From contig JAEETM010000079.1 of NCBI GenBank assembly GCA_016290335.1, forward strand, positions 1-15,362: DNA of 15,362 nt, in the 5' to 3' direction. Position 1 is the first letter of the stretch. Every line of letters starts with the position of its first letter. The position numbers were made by a program, and so were the translations under genes. Origin of the DNA: Treponema sp. GTDB lineage: Bacteria; Spirochaetota; Spirochaetia; Treponematales; Treponemataceae. Of this stretch, positions 1 to 7,379 are shown piece after piece. A model generated the notes under the pieces. That model was given only the letters and a program-made list of their open reading frames with translations. It was not told where the DNA came from and did no database searches.

Positions 1-1998
1 GCCGTTCTCTTTGTATCCAGGTGGATAAGAAGAAACTTCACCAAGTTCTACGTGGTAGTTCTGGTATGCTGGCCAGAGAATTACAATACCGTATTTAGAA
101 TCAAGATATTTCTTTACGCTGTCGAGTGATTTCTGTGGGTAACCTTTATCAGCTCCAATCTTTGCCATAGTACCAAAGCCCTGGCTTTCAATAAAGATTT
201 TTCCATCTTCACATTCGTGGCTGCCAATTTTGTGACCAAAGTCATCATAAGCACGAACATACCATTCGCCATCCCAGCCTGCTGTACAAATAGCTTCTTC
301 CATCTTTTTGCAAAGCTCTTCAGCGCGTTTAGCTTCGGCTTCATCCCCCATAAGGCGGCACATCTGAACATAGTCTGGAGTAACAAATACAAACATCTGA
401 GCAATCATAACTGATTCTGCGTTCTTTCCATCCTTGTTTGTAGAAGTCTGGAAGGAATCGTTTGGATTTGTTGAGAAGCAGTTGAGGTTGAGACAGTCAT
501 TCCAGTCAGCGCGACCAATAAGTGGAAGTCCGTGTGGTCCCATATGGTTTGGAATGTAGTTGTAAGAACGGCGTAAGTGCTCAAACATTGTAGCTTTATT
601 TGTTTCACTGTTATCAAAAGGAACATCAACTTTAAGGAAGTCAACATCACCAGATTCACGGATATAGTTACCAACACCAAGAACAAGCCAGAGCGGGTCA
701 TCGTTAAAGTTAGAACCGATATCAGCATTTCCACGTTTTGTAAGCGGCTGGAACTGATGATAAGCTGAACCGTCTTCAAACTGAGTTGCAGCAACATCAT
801 AAAGTCGCTCACGGATTCGACTTGCCGGCAACTGATGAGCGGCACCAAGCATATCCTGAGAAGTATCGCGGAAACCAAGTCCACGGCCAATTCCGCTTTC
901 AAAGTAAGAAGCAGAGCGGGCAAAGTTATAAGTTACAACACACTGGTACTGGTTCCATACAGCCATTCGGTCAAGCTTTTCGTCGCCAGTTTTAATAGAG
1001 AAGTGTGATAAAGTTTCATCCCAGAAGAGGCGCAAAGCATCCCAGGCAGCAAGAACTTTTTCTTTAGAATCAAACTTCTTCTGCAAAGCATAAGCCTTTT
1101 CCTTATTGATTACGCCCGAAGCGGTATTTGTGCGGAGCAAGCCTGTATCCAAAGCCTTTTTCTTATCAGCTTCAGAAAGGAACTTTTTATTGTCTTCCAT
1201 TTCAATGTAGCCGAGTACGAAAATAAAGGTCTTTTCTTCGCCTGCAGCAAGAGAAACTTCAAGTCTGTGTGAAGCAATCGGGCTCCATCCGTCTGCAACA
1301 GAGTTTCCACTCTTTCCTTCAACAACAGTCTGAGGTGCAGAAATTGGGTTGTACAAGCCCAAGAAAGTTTCTCGGTCTGTATCAAAACCGTCAATCTTAG
1401 AATTACACCAGTAGAAAGCAAAGTGATTTCGTCTTTCTCGGTATTCAGTTTTATGGTAGATTCCGCTTCCTTCAATTTCAACTTCACCGGTAGAAAAGTT
1501 TCTCTGGAAGTTCTGGCAGTCATCACTTGCGTTATAAAGACACCATTCAACAAAAGAAACAAGGCTTACTTTTTTTGCAGCTTTGCTTTCGTTTTTCAAG
1601 GTAATCATTTCAACTTCGGCATTTTCACCGTTCGGAACAAAATAAAGGGCTTCAGCTTTCAGTCCATTCTTGGTAGATGTAAACTTAGAATAACCAAAAC
1701 CATGGCGGCATTCATAAGAATCAAGTTCAGTCTGTGTAGGCTGCCAGCCCGGGTTCCAGATTGTATCGCCATCTTTAATAAAAAAGTAATGACCGTTGTT
1801 ATCCAGCGGCATATCATTGTAGCGGTAACGGGTAAGGCGGCGGAGTCGTGCATCTGTATAGAAGGAATAGCCACCAGTGGTGTTAGAAATAAGAGAGAAG
1901 AACTTTTCGCTTCCCAAATAGTTAATCCATGGATACGGTGTGCGAGGAGTTTCAATAACATACTCGCGGTTTTTGTCGTCAAAATGTCCGAACTTCAT
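1..1998 (-). CDS. cbp: Cellobiose phosphorylase, GH94 (3' end beyond window)
   Basis: Cytosolic glycoside phosphorylase that splits cellobiose with inorganic phosphate into glucose 1-phosphate and glucose, saving one ATP per disaccharide. The frame is open without a stop from the ATG at 1998 to base 1 (666 codons). Known family members are about 800-820 residues, so roughly 150 C-terminal residues lie outside the window. The N-terminus [19 protein letters not shown], followed by [10 protein letters not shown], closely matches clostridial cellobiose phosphorylases as I remember them. Later landmarks are [11 protein letters not shown] and [11 protein letters not shown]; the DWND motif (D498/D501) carries the family's catalytic acid. 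There is no signal peptide, as expected for an intracellular enzyme. A Shine-Dalgarno GAGGT (2005-2009) lies 6 bases before the start, and a strong promoter lies at 2067-2095. Cellodextrin or chitobiose phosphorylase is possible but less likely from the N-terminal match. Confidence 0.95.
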   Translation of the reverse strand, partial: MKFGHFDDKNREYVIETPRTPYPWINYLGSEKFFSLISNTTGGYSFYTDARLRRLTRYRYNDMPLDNNGHYFFIKDGDTIWNPGWQPTQTELDSYECRHGFGYSKFTSTKNGLKAEALYFVPNGENAEVEMITLKNESKAAKKVSLVSFVEWCLYNASDDCQNFQRNFSTGEVEIEGSGIYHKTEYRERRNHFAFYWCNSKIDGFDTDRETFLGLYNPISAPQTVVEGKSGNSVADGWSPIASHRLEVSLAAGEEKTFIFVLGYIEMEDNKKFLSEADKKKALDTGLLRTNTASGVINKEKAYALQKKFDSKEKVLAAWDALRLFWDETLSHFSIKTGDEKLDRMAVWNQYQCVVTYNFARSASYFESGIGRGLGFRDTSQDMLGAAHQLPASRIRERLYDVAATQFEDGSAYHQFQPLTKRGNADIGSNFNDDPLWLVLGVGNYIRESGDVDFLKVDVPFDNSETNKATMFEHLRRSYNYIPNHMGPHGLPLIGRADWNDCLNLNCFSTNPNDSFQTSTNKDGKNAESVMIAQMFVFVTPDYVQMCRLMGDEAEAKRAEELCKKMEEAICTAGWDGEWYVRAYDDFGHKIGSHECEDGKIFIESQGFGTMAKIGADKGYPQKSLDSVKKYLDSKYGIVILWPAYQNYHVELGEVSSYPPGYKENG

Positions 1999-2066
1999 TA
2001 TAGTACCTCAAATTAGTTTTGTTTTGCATTGTTTATTTTGCGTGGTTTTCTATTTTATAATGGAAA

Positions 2067-2095
2067 ATTATAGTACAGAACAGACTAATTTTCAA
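2067..2095 (-). promoter_or_regulatory. Sigma-70 type promoter of the cellobiose phosphorylase gene
   Basis: Read on the minus strand, there is a -35 box TTGAAA (2090-2095), a 17-base spacer and a perfect -10 box TATAAT (2067-2072). The predicted transcript start is near 2060, giving a leader of about 60 bases that contains the GAGGT Shine-Dalgarno. This is the best -35/-10 pair in the window. I saw no clear operator next to it. Its position is inferred from consensus matching only. Confidence 0.75.
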
Positions 2096-2143
2096 TTATT
2101 TCTAAGGGGAATCACCTATTAATCAATCGCCCGCATCTATAAA

Positions 2144-2159
2144 AGAATTGTACAATTCT
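2144..2159. repeat. 16-base perfect palindrome in the cbp/rlmE intergenic region
   Basis: The sequence AGAATTGTACAATTCT is an uninterrupted perfect dyad of two 8-base half-sites. It lies 66 bases before rlmE and about 50 bases upstream of the cbp promoter's -35 box. It is too AT-rich and loop-free to be an intrinsic terminator. Its form suits the binding site of a dimeric regulator, but no regulator is encoded nearby, so the role is unknown. Confidence 0.5.
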
Positions 2160-2225
2160 GCTGAAAGTATAAAAAATCTCGTGATTTAACTATATTTCAC
2201 CGTTAAAAATACCGAAAATAATAGT

Positions 2226-2822
2226 ATGCCATCTAACAGCTACGAAAAACCGGATTATTGGTCTCAAAAAGCATTCTCAGAGGGGTATCCAGCCCGTTCT
2301 GTTTATAAGCTCAAGGAGATTGATGAAAAGTTCGGTATGCTGAAAAAAAATTATACAGTTCTCGACCTTGGTTCAGCTCCCGGCAGCTGGACAACCTTTA
2401 TTTTGCGCCAGATGGACGGAACGGGTAAAGTCGTTTCCTGCGATTTGAACCCGCTTGCAAAATCTGTAAAAGGGGACAACCTTGTTTTTATACAGGGCGA
2501 CCTCAATGCTCCCGAAATCCGCGCTCAGATAAAGGAAAACGGACCGTATGATTTAGTTGTATGCGATGCTGCTCCAAAAACAACCGGAAACCGCACCGTA
2601 GATACAGCCCGCTCGGAACAGCTGGTGGAAATGGCAGTCTGGTATGCACAGACAATGCTCAAAACCGGTGGAAACTTTGCAGTAAAGATTTTCCAGAACG
2701 GTGATCAGCAGCGTATTTTAAAGTCTATGAGGGAAATCTTTACGTCAGCCAAGGGGTTTAAGCCCGAAGCCTGTCGTTCAGAGTCATTTGAAACATATTT
2801 AATTGGAATTAATAAAAAATAA
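2226..2822 (+). CDS. rlmE: 23S rRNA (uridine-2'-O-)methyltransferase RlmE/FtsJ
   Basis: S-adenosylmethionine-dependent enzyme that methylates the 2'-OH of U2552 (E. coli numbering) in the A-loop of 23S rRNA, late in 50S assembly. The 198 residues match the usual length of about 200. Family landmarks are the N-terminal RSVYKLKEIDEKFG, the SAM-binding DLGSAPGSW (residues 47-55) and VVCDAAPKTTGNRTVD. The catalytic tetrad K28-D114-K154-E189 is complete and spaced exactly as in the E. coli enzyme (K38-D124-K164-E199, shifted by 10). No good Shine-Dalgarno precedes the ATG; the upstream 40 bases are AT-rich with several poor -10-like matches. The next gene, an M23 peptidase, starts within 20 bases of the stop, so the two are probably cotranscribed. 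Confidence 0.95.
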   Translation: MPSNSYEKPDYWSQKAFSEGYPARSVYKLKEIDEKFGMLKKNYTVLDLGSAPGSWTTFILRQMDGTGKVVSCDLNPLAKSVKGDNLVFIQGDLNAPEIRAQIKENGPYDLVVCDAAPKTTGNRTVDTARSEQLVEMAVWYAQTMLKTGGNFAVKIFQNGDQQRILKSMREIFTSAKGFKPEACRSESFETYLIGINKK

Positions 2823-2838
2823 GGGGTTTATTTCTAAA

Positions 2839-3912
2839 TTGTTGCGTAGTATAATAGGTCGAATCTATAATGGTTATAAGATTGTGATTAAGACACGAAC
2901 TGTAAAAATCATTTTTGCTTCTCTTTTTTGCTTCTGCGTTGGAGCAGTTGCCACAGGCTTTCTCATTCTTTCTGTAAATAAGTTTGAAGAGCCTAATGGT
3001 ATTGGTGGTTTTGAATCCGATACAGTTCCTGTTGTTTTTGATGATGATGCAAACAGCCTTGCAGAGGTTTTTGCTGCTGATTCTCAGGATTTTACAGACC
3101 CTGCTTTTGCAGAAGCTGCTGAACTTTCTGATTCTTCTGCCGAAACAGCTTCTCAATATAATTTTGAACCTGCAGTTTTAACATATCAGACTTACCGTGT
3201 AAAAAAAGGTGATATGATTGGCTTTATTGCTGATGATTTTGACGTTACCTCAGATACAATCATAAGTATTAACAATATCAAACAGTCTCGTTTAATTCAG
3301 CCAGGTCAGTATCTTAAGATTCCTTCAATGCCAGGTATTCTCTATACAGTTAGAACAGACGGAGAAACTCCTGCAACAATTGCAAAAAAATATGATGTAG
3401 ATGCAGATAAATGTGCCCTCGTAAACTCAACCACAGTTGAAGCTTCATTATCAGCCGGAACTTCATTCTTTGTTCCGGATGCAGAGCTTGACTGGATGAC
3501 CCGCCAGGAAATCAACGGCGACTTATTCCACAAACCGCTCCGTGTACGTTACTGGCTTTCATCACCATACGGCTGGCGAGATTCACCTTTCAACACAGGT
3601 CGTCGTTCCTTCCACGGTGGAATTGATATGGCAGTTGCTTCAGGCACACCAATTTATGCTGCCCTGGACGGTAAGGTTTCTGCAGTCGGCTACAACTCAA
3701 CCTACGGAAACTACGTGATTGTCTCTCACCATTCAGGTTATAAAACACTTTACGGACACATGAGCCGTGTAACCTGTAAAAAAGGCAATTTCGTTTATAC
3801 CACAACCAAAATTGGTGAAGTCGGCAGTACCGGTTTAAGCACAGGTCCACACTTACATTTCACCGTTTACAAAAATGGTAAAACAGTAAATCCTCTTACA
3901 TTGATAAATTAA
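2839..3912 (+). CDS. Membrane-anchored LysM/M23 peptidoglycan endopeptidase
   Basis: Predicted zinc metallopeptidase that cuts peptide cross-links in peptidoglycan. Layout (357 residues from the TTG at 2839): a short basic N-terminus, one membrane segment at about 23-46, an acidic linker, LysM repeat 1 at about 119-161 (YRVKKGDMIGFIADDF, ending at QPGQYLKIP), LysM-like repeat 2 at about 169-214, and a C-terminal M23/LytM domain. All M23 site residues are present: H259 and D263 (FHGGID), H307 (LYGH), H338 and H340 (PHLHF), so it should be active. Start choice: the frame opens with a TTG at 2803 that overlaps rlmE without a Shine-Dalgarno. The TTG codons at 2839 and 2842 lie 12-15 bases after AAGGGG (2821-2826), so 2839 is preferred. 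There is no in-frame ATG near the N-terminus. The protein probably sits in the inner membrane facing the periplasm. Confidence 0.9.
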   Translation: MLRSIIGRIYNGYKIVIKTRTVKIIFASLFCFCVGAVATGFLILSVNKFEEPNGIGGFESDTVPVVFDDDANSLAEVFAADSQDFTDPAFAEAAELSDSSAETASQYNFEPAVLTYQTYRVKKGDMIGFIADDFDVTSDTIISINNIKQSRLIQPGQYLKIPSMPGILYTVRTDGETPATIAKKYDVDADKCALVNSTTVEASLSAGTSFFVPDAELDWMTRQEINGDLFHKPLRVRYWLSSPYGWRDSPFNTGRRSFHGGIDMAVASGTPIYAALDGKVSAVGYNSTYGNYVIVSHHSGYKTLYGHMSRVTCKKGNFVYTTTKIGEVGSTGLSTGPHLHFTVYKNGKTVNPLTLIN

Positions 3913-3970
3913 GCTGACAAATTAAGTATTTTTTGTATTTAAGTTTATAATAGCATTTATTTCTTAATTT

Positions 3971-3979
3971 TGTTATAAT
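3971..3979 (+). promoter_or_regulatory. Extended -10 promoter of trxB
   Basis: TGTTATAAT is a perfect extended -10 element (TG-N-TATAAT). It ends 9 bases before the trxB ATG, so transcription should begin about 3 bases before the start codon. The -35 position is poor (TAGCAT at 17 bases), which extended -10 promoters tolerate. A second TATAAT lies upstream at 3946-3951 without a recognisable -35 and could be an alternative start. Confidence 0.6.
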
Positions 3980-3988
3980 CATTTATCT

Positions 3989-4903
3989 ATGGAAGAAATT
4001 AAATACGACTATATCATAATTGGAGCCGGTGCCGCCGGTCTTGCTTCCGCACAGTATGCTGCCCGCGGAGGCCTTAAAACCGTTGTTCTTGAAGAAATGA
4101 CTGCCGGTGGTCAGGCTACACAAATTGCTGAATTGGAAAACTATCCTGGAATCTATCCTGCCATAAACGGTTTTGATTTTGCCGATACAATGCGCAAACA
4201 GGCAGAAGCCTTTGGTGCAGAAATTAAGCAGGTTTCAGTCACATCAATAGATAAAAAAGATAAAGATTTTGTGGTTGTCACAAAAAAAGAAACTTACATA
4301 GCTCCAGCTCTTCTTATTGCAACAGGCGCAATCCACAGAAATCTTGAAGTTCCCGGCGAAAAAGAGCTTACTGGCCGCGGTGTTTCTTATTGTGCAGTCT
4401 GCGATGGTCCTTTCTTCCGTAATAAACGAATTGTAGTTGTTGGTGGTGGAGATTCAGCCTGTTCCGAAGCCGTTTATCTTTCTACAATTTCAAAAGATGT
4501 TTCAATCATTCACAGAAGAGATTCTTTCAGAGCGCAGAAAGCCGTTTCAGATAAAATGCTGGCTGCCGGTGTAAAACCTGTTTATGACTCCGTTGTAAAA
4601 TCAATTAACGGTACAAATAAGGTTGAATCAGTTACAGTTGAAAACGTAAAAACTGGCGAAAAATATGATCTTCCATGTGATGCTGTTTTTGTCTTTACGG
4701 GAATGCTTCCTCAAACTTCTTTAGTAGAAATGCTTCCTAAAGATGAAGGTGGATACATAATCACTAATGAAAATATGGAAACTGCAATTCCAGGGCTTTT
4801 TGCCGCCGGTGATGTGCGTTCTAAATCCTTCAGGCAGATAGTAACTGCCGCTGCCGACGGTGCAATAGCCGCCAATTCTGCAAAAAAAATGATAAACGAG
4901 TAG
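3989..4903 (+). CDS. trxB: Thioredoxin reductase (NADPH, FAD)
   Basis: Cytosolic flavoenzyme that passes electrons from NADPH through FAD and a redox disulphide to thioredoxin. The 304 residues fit the low-molecular-weight class. Landmarks in order: FAD-binding GAGAAGLASAQYAARGG near the N-terminus; redox centre C135-AV-C138 followed by DG, at the same numbers as in E. coli; NADPH-binding VVVGGGDSACSEA; phosphate-binding HRRDSFR; and C-terminal AIPGLFAAGDVR. All key residues are present. No Shine-Dalgarno precedes the ATG, and the extended -10 box sits 9 bases upstream, so a leaderless mRNA is predicted. The GH3 hydrolase gene follows after 5 bases and is probably cotranscribed, although no functional tie between the two is obvious. 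Confidence 0.96.
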   Translation: MEEIKYDYIIIGAGAAGLASAQYAARGGLKTVVLEEMTAGGQATQIAELENYPGIYPAINGFDFADTMRKQAEAFGAEIKQVSVTSIDKKDKDFVVVTKKETYIAPALLIATGAIHRNLEVPGEKELTGRGVSYCAVCDGPFFRNKRIVVVGGGDSACSEAVYLSTISKDVSIIHRRDSFRAQKAVSDKMLAAGVKPVYDSVVKSINGTNKVESVTVENVKTGEKYDLPCDAVFVFTGMLPQTSLVEMLPKDEGGYIITNENMETAIPGLFAAGDVRSKSFRQIVTAAADGAIAANSAKKMINE

Positions 4904-4908
4904 CTTCA

Positions 4909-6582
4909 ATGTGCAATTCTAAAAAACGACTTTTATCATTTCTGCTGGCTGCTCTGCTTCCTTCACTTGTATTTTCACAATCAGTTAATTTCTGGTCAGA
5001 CATGCCGAATGAACAGCTTGCCCGTACAATTACAGATGAAATGACCGATACAGAGCTTTATTCCCAGATACTGATGTTCGGCTGGGCTGGTTCAGAACCA
5101 CCGGAGCTTCTATATCAGTGGGTAGAAAGAGGTCTGGGAAGTGTAAAGGTTTTCGGCTGGAACACAGAAGATATAAAGCTCGTTGCAAAATCAATTTCAT
5201 CACTTCAGCAGAAAGCAGGACATAATCGTTTTCAGATTCCACTTTTCGTAGCAACAGACCAGGAAGGTGGCTGGATCCGTCACGTAAAGGGTGATACAAC
5301 AATCACTCCCGGTAATATGGCGCTGGGTGCTTCCGGCTATCCCTACGATACCTGGTACACAGCCTATTACATAAGCCGCGAAATAAAAGCACTCGGCATA
5401 AACATGAACTTTGCCCCAACAGTCGACCTGTTTACCGACCACGAATCTGCAATCATCGGGACCCGTTCCTTTGGTGATAATCCTGAAAATGCCGGAATAC
5501 TCGGGGCTATGTTTATGTACGGCAGCATAAGTGCAGGCGTAATTCCAACCGTAAAGCATTTTCCAGGTCATGGAGATACAAATGATGATTCCCACGGTAA
5601 GCTTCCTGTAATCAACATAGATTTTGAAACCTTCAAAAACCGCGAGATTGTACCTTATCGTTATCTTGTTGAACAGAAAGTACCTGCTGTAATGTCCGGC
5701 CACCTGAGTTACCCTCAGATAGATCCTTCCGGAGCACCGGCTTCTCTGTCAAAATATTTCCTTACAGAGTTGCTTAGAAATCAGCTTGGTTATGAAGGAC
5801 TTATTATTACAGATGATATGATGATGATTGGAGCAACGGTTTATGCAGGCTCACTTTCTAATGCTGTAAAACTCGCTGTAGAAGCAGGTAATGATATCAT
5901 ACTTTCTTCTACAACCGCCCGCCTTAACGAATCCTTGTGGACCAGAAATCTTGATTTAATGAGTACCAACTCAGACTTTCATGCTCGCGTAAAAGATGCT
6001 GCTTACCGTGTTATAAAAGCAAAACTTGATTATTATAAATCAGATGAATATACGCCGGCTCCTCTTTATCCAGATCCAAATACTTTAGATAAATATATTC
6101 CCGATAAGGAAGGGGATAAGTTTTTTCTGGAACAGGCATGCCGTTCAATTACAATTCAAAAAAAAGGTGATTTTCCTTTGAACCAGGATAATGCCGGCAG
6201 TGTTTTGCTACTCGGTTCCTTAAACTCTTTTTTTGAATCCACAAAGCTCAGGTATCCTAAGGCAAGTGAGTTCCGCTATTCTTACGAAATGGGACCAAAT
6301 GAAACCCAGTGGGTATTAAATAAACTTGCAAGTATGCCCGATTATGACACAATAATAATCTGTGTATCCTGCGATAATCACGTAAAAATTGCCGAAGCGT
6401 TAAAAAACAAAGGAAAAAGGCTGGTTGTATTTTCAATAAGGTCACCTGTTATGGTAGAAAATCTTGAAGGCGCCGATACAATTCTTTTGGGCTACAGCAG
6501 CGAGTGTGATTATACCTTAAAGGCAATGGCCGGCCTTTTGAATGGTGAGTATAAAGCTGTTGGAGTTAAACCGTACAACTAA
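4909..6582 (+). CDS. Secreted GH3 beta-N-acetylglucosaminidase-type hydrolase (NagZ-like, two domains)
   Basis: Glycoside hydrolase family 3 protein of 557 residues with an export signal: basic start, hydrophobic core, probable cleavage after VFS (S23). The N-terminal (beta/alpha)8 domain carries ATDQEGGWIRHV and KHFPGHGDTNDDSHGKLP. The D227-S-H229 pair in the latter is the Asp-His dyad that marks NagZ-type enzymes, as opposed to ordinary GH3 beta-glucosidases. The likely nucleophile is D302 in the loop ITDDMMM. A second domain from about residue 400 resembles the C-terminal domain of the secreted Bacillus NagZ (YbbD) type. I infer that it removes GlcNAc from muropeptides or cell-wall fragments in the periplasm; beta-glucosidase activity on imported glucosides is the main alternative. 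It follows trxB by 5 bases with only a weak GAG as Shine-Dalgarno. Confidence 0.88.
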   Translation: MCNSKKRLLSFLLAALLPSLVFSQSVNFWSDMPNEQLARTITDEMTDTELYSQILMFGWAGSEPPELLYQWVERGLGSVKVFGWNTEDIKLVAKSISSLQQKAGHNRFQIPLFVATDQEGGWIRHVKGDTTITPGNMALGASGYPYDTWYTAYYISREIKALGINMNFAPTVDLFTDHESAIIGTRSFGDNPENAGILGAMFMYGSISAGVIPTVKHFPGHGDTNDDSHGKLPVINIDFETFKNREIVPYRYLVEQKVPAVMSGHLSYPQIDPSGAPASLSKYFLTELLRNQLGYEGLIITDDMMMIGATVYAGSLSNAVKLAVEAGNDIILSSTTARLNESLWTRNLDLMSTNSDFHARVKDAAYRVIKAKLDYYKSDEYTPAPLYPDPNTLDKYIPDKEGDKFFLEQACRSITIQKKGDFPLNQDNAGSVLLLGSLNSFFESTKLRYPKASEFRYSYEMGPNETQWVLNKLASMPDYDTIIICVSCDNHVKIAEALKNKGKRLVVFSIRSPVMVENLEGADTILLGYSSECDYTLKAMAGLLNGEYKAVGVKPYN

Positions 6583-6595
6583 CATTATCACTGTC

Positions 6596-6618
6596 ATTCT
6601 CGTGCTTGACACGGGAAT
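6596..6618. terminator. REP-like hairpin between convergent genes
   Basis: ATTCTCGTG (6596-6604) pairs with CACGGGAAT (6610-6618) over 9 positions with one G-T wobble, closing a 5-base loop CTTGA. It fills the 36-base gap between the GH3 gene and the DTW gene, and the DTW stop codon directly abuts it. No T-run follows on either strand, so it is a weak intrinsic terminator at best. The form TGTCATTCTCGTG...CACGGGAATCTA resembles dispersed palindromic repeats (REP-type, ATTCCCG...CGGGAAT) that I recall from several bacterial genomes. It may protect mRNA 3' ends. Confidence 0.55.
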
Positions 6619-7302
6619 CTATTCAAACGTCGGTATTTCTTTTAGTTTATTATAATGCACATCGTAGCTGTGCGAGTTCGGCCTTATTCCTAAAATCCGT
6701 TCATTTTCGGCCTGCAGCTGGAACTTAATCATTTCCTTAAACACATTCATCATCGGCTCTGGATTGATTTTTTTGTCTACAAGTGAGTTTTCCTGCATTT
6801 CTTTTATAAAATAATAGCAGGATTCAATTGTAGAAATGTATTCCGGTCGCGGCTCATGCTTAAAAGTAAAAATAGAACGGTAATCTCCGTAAAAAGAAAT
6901 ACGCGGCAGCTCCAGCAAAAAAGGATTATGTTCAATCATTTTTCGGGAGCAGAACCAGGTTGCATCCAGAATCAGTACAAGCAGAGTTTTTCCTTCAAGC
7001 ACCTCTTTTAAGCCTTCTTTGCGAGCCGTCCAGGCTTCTTCCCCCGGATACATCATCACAGGATAATATTTCGGGTCGTTCAGCAGCTGATTAAGCCTTG
7101 TATTTTCCGCAAAGTTCAATCCCACTATTATTTCCGAATCCTTAAGCGAAATATGTGCCAGATTTCCAGTCCCAGTTCTCTGTCTTTTAGCCTCTTTCGG
7201 GTGCATCAAAAACACAAACTTAATCCCCGTATCAATTTCTTCCGTATATTTACACAAACAGTTTTCCACCGGTCTGAAACACCGCATACATCTTTCACTC
7301 AT
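6619..7302 (-). CDS. DTW-domain tRNA-uridine aminocarboxypropyltransferase
   Basis: Family enzyme (TapT/YfiP, DTWD1/2) that transfers the 3-amino-3-carboxypropyl group of S-adenosylmethionine to uridine in tRNA, giving acp3U. The 227 residues start with a probable zinc site C5-x2-C8...C15-x-C17 (MSERCMRCFRPVENCLC). The family signature reads D113-A-T-W116 in LILDATWFCSRKM, YPG lies at 85-87, and the C-terminal PRPEYISTIES segment is also typical. Which tRNA position is modified cannot be told from sequence; position 47 (as for TapT) is a guess. The gene stands alone on the minus strand, divergent from alaS (77-base gap). It has no Shine-Dalgarno and an extended -10 box ending 7 bases before the ATG, which predicts a leaderless transcript. 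Confidence 0.88.
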   Translation of the reverse strand: MSERCMRCFRPVENCLCKYTEEIDTGIKFVFLMHPKEAKRQRTGTGNLAHISLKDSEIIVGLNFAENTRLNQLLNDPKYYPVMMYPGEEAWTARKEGLKEVLEGKTLLVLILDATWFCSRKMIEHNPFLLELPRISFYGDYRSIFTFKHEPRPEYISTIESCYYFIKEMQENSLVDKKINPEPMMNVFKEMIKFQLQAENERILGIRPNSHSYDVHYNKLKEIPTFE

Positions 7303-7309
7303 AACATGG

Positions 7310-7318
7310 ATAATAACA
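7310..7318 (-). promoter_or_regulatory. Extended -10 promoter of the DTW-domain gene
   Basis: On the minus strand TGTTATTAT fits the extended -10 form TG-N-TATAAT with one mismatch. It ends 7 bases before the ATG at 7302, so the predicted transcript begins at or one base before the start codon. The -35 region (TTCTAC at 17 bases) is poor. Confidence 0.5.
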
Positions 7319-7342
7319 GAAAAACAGTCGCAGTAGAAGTAG

Positions 7343-7371
7343 TATACAATATCAACGTTTTTCTATATAAT
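7343..7371 (+). promoter_or_regulatory. Promoter of alaS
   Basis: TATAAT (7366-7371) is preceded at 17 bases by TATACA (7343-7348), which matches the -35 consensus at 4 of 6 positions. The -10 box ends 8 bases before the ATG, placing the transcript start about 2 bases before the codon. The promoter shares the 77-base spacer with the oppositely directed DTW promoter. Confidence 0.55.
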
Positions 7372-7379
7372 AGTAGCTT

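Noticed and set aside
114..1982. A series of open frames on the minus strand (114-404, 405-923, 1110-1562, 1659-1982) and long plus-strand frames such as 1423-2016
   Set aside because: All lie out of frame within, or antisense to, the cellobiose phosphorylase, whose own frame is open across 1-1998 and shows clear family motifs. Their translations show no recognisable domain.
1999..2225. Possible riboswitch or small RNA in the longest gene-free gap
   Set aside because: Apart from the cbp promoter, a palindrome and a doubtful small frame, there is no conserved RNA-like structure that I recognise, and no GC-rich stem followed by a T-run.
2809..3156. Antisense frame opposite the N-terminal part of the M23 gene, and the plus-strand frame 2984-3181
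   Set aside because: Both are shadows of the M23 gene's low-complexity acidic linker, which gives long frames by base composition.
5200..5703. 167-codon antisense frame in the GH3 gene
   Set aside because: The plus-strand GH3 frame carries all catalytic motifs here, and the antisense translation has no family signature or start signal.
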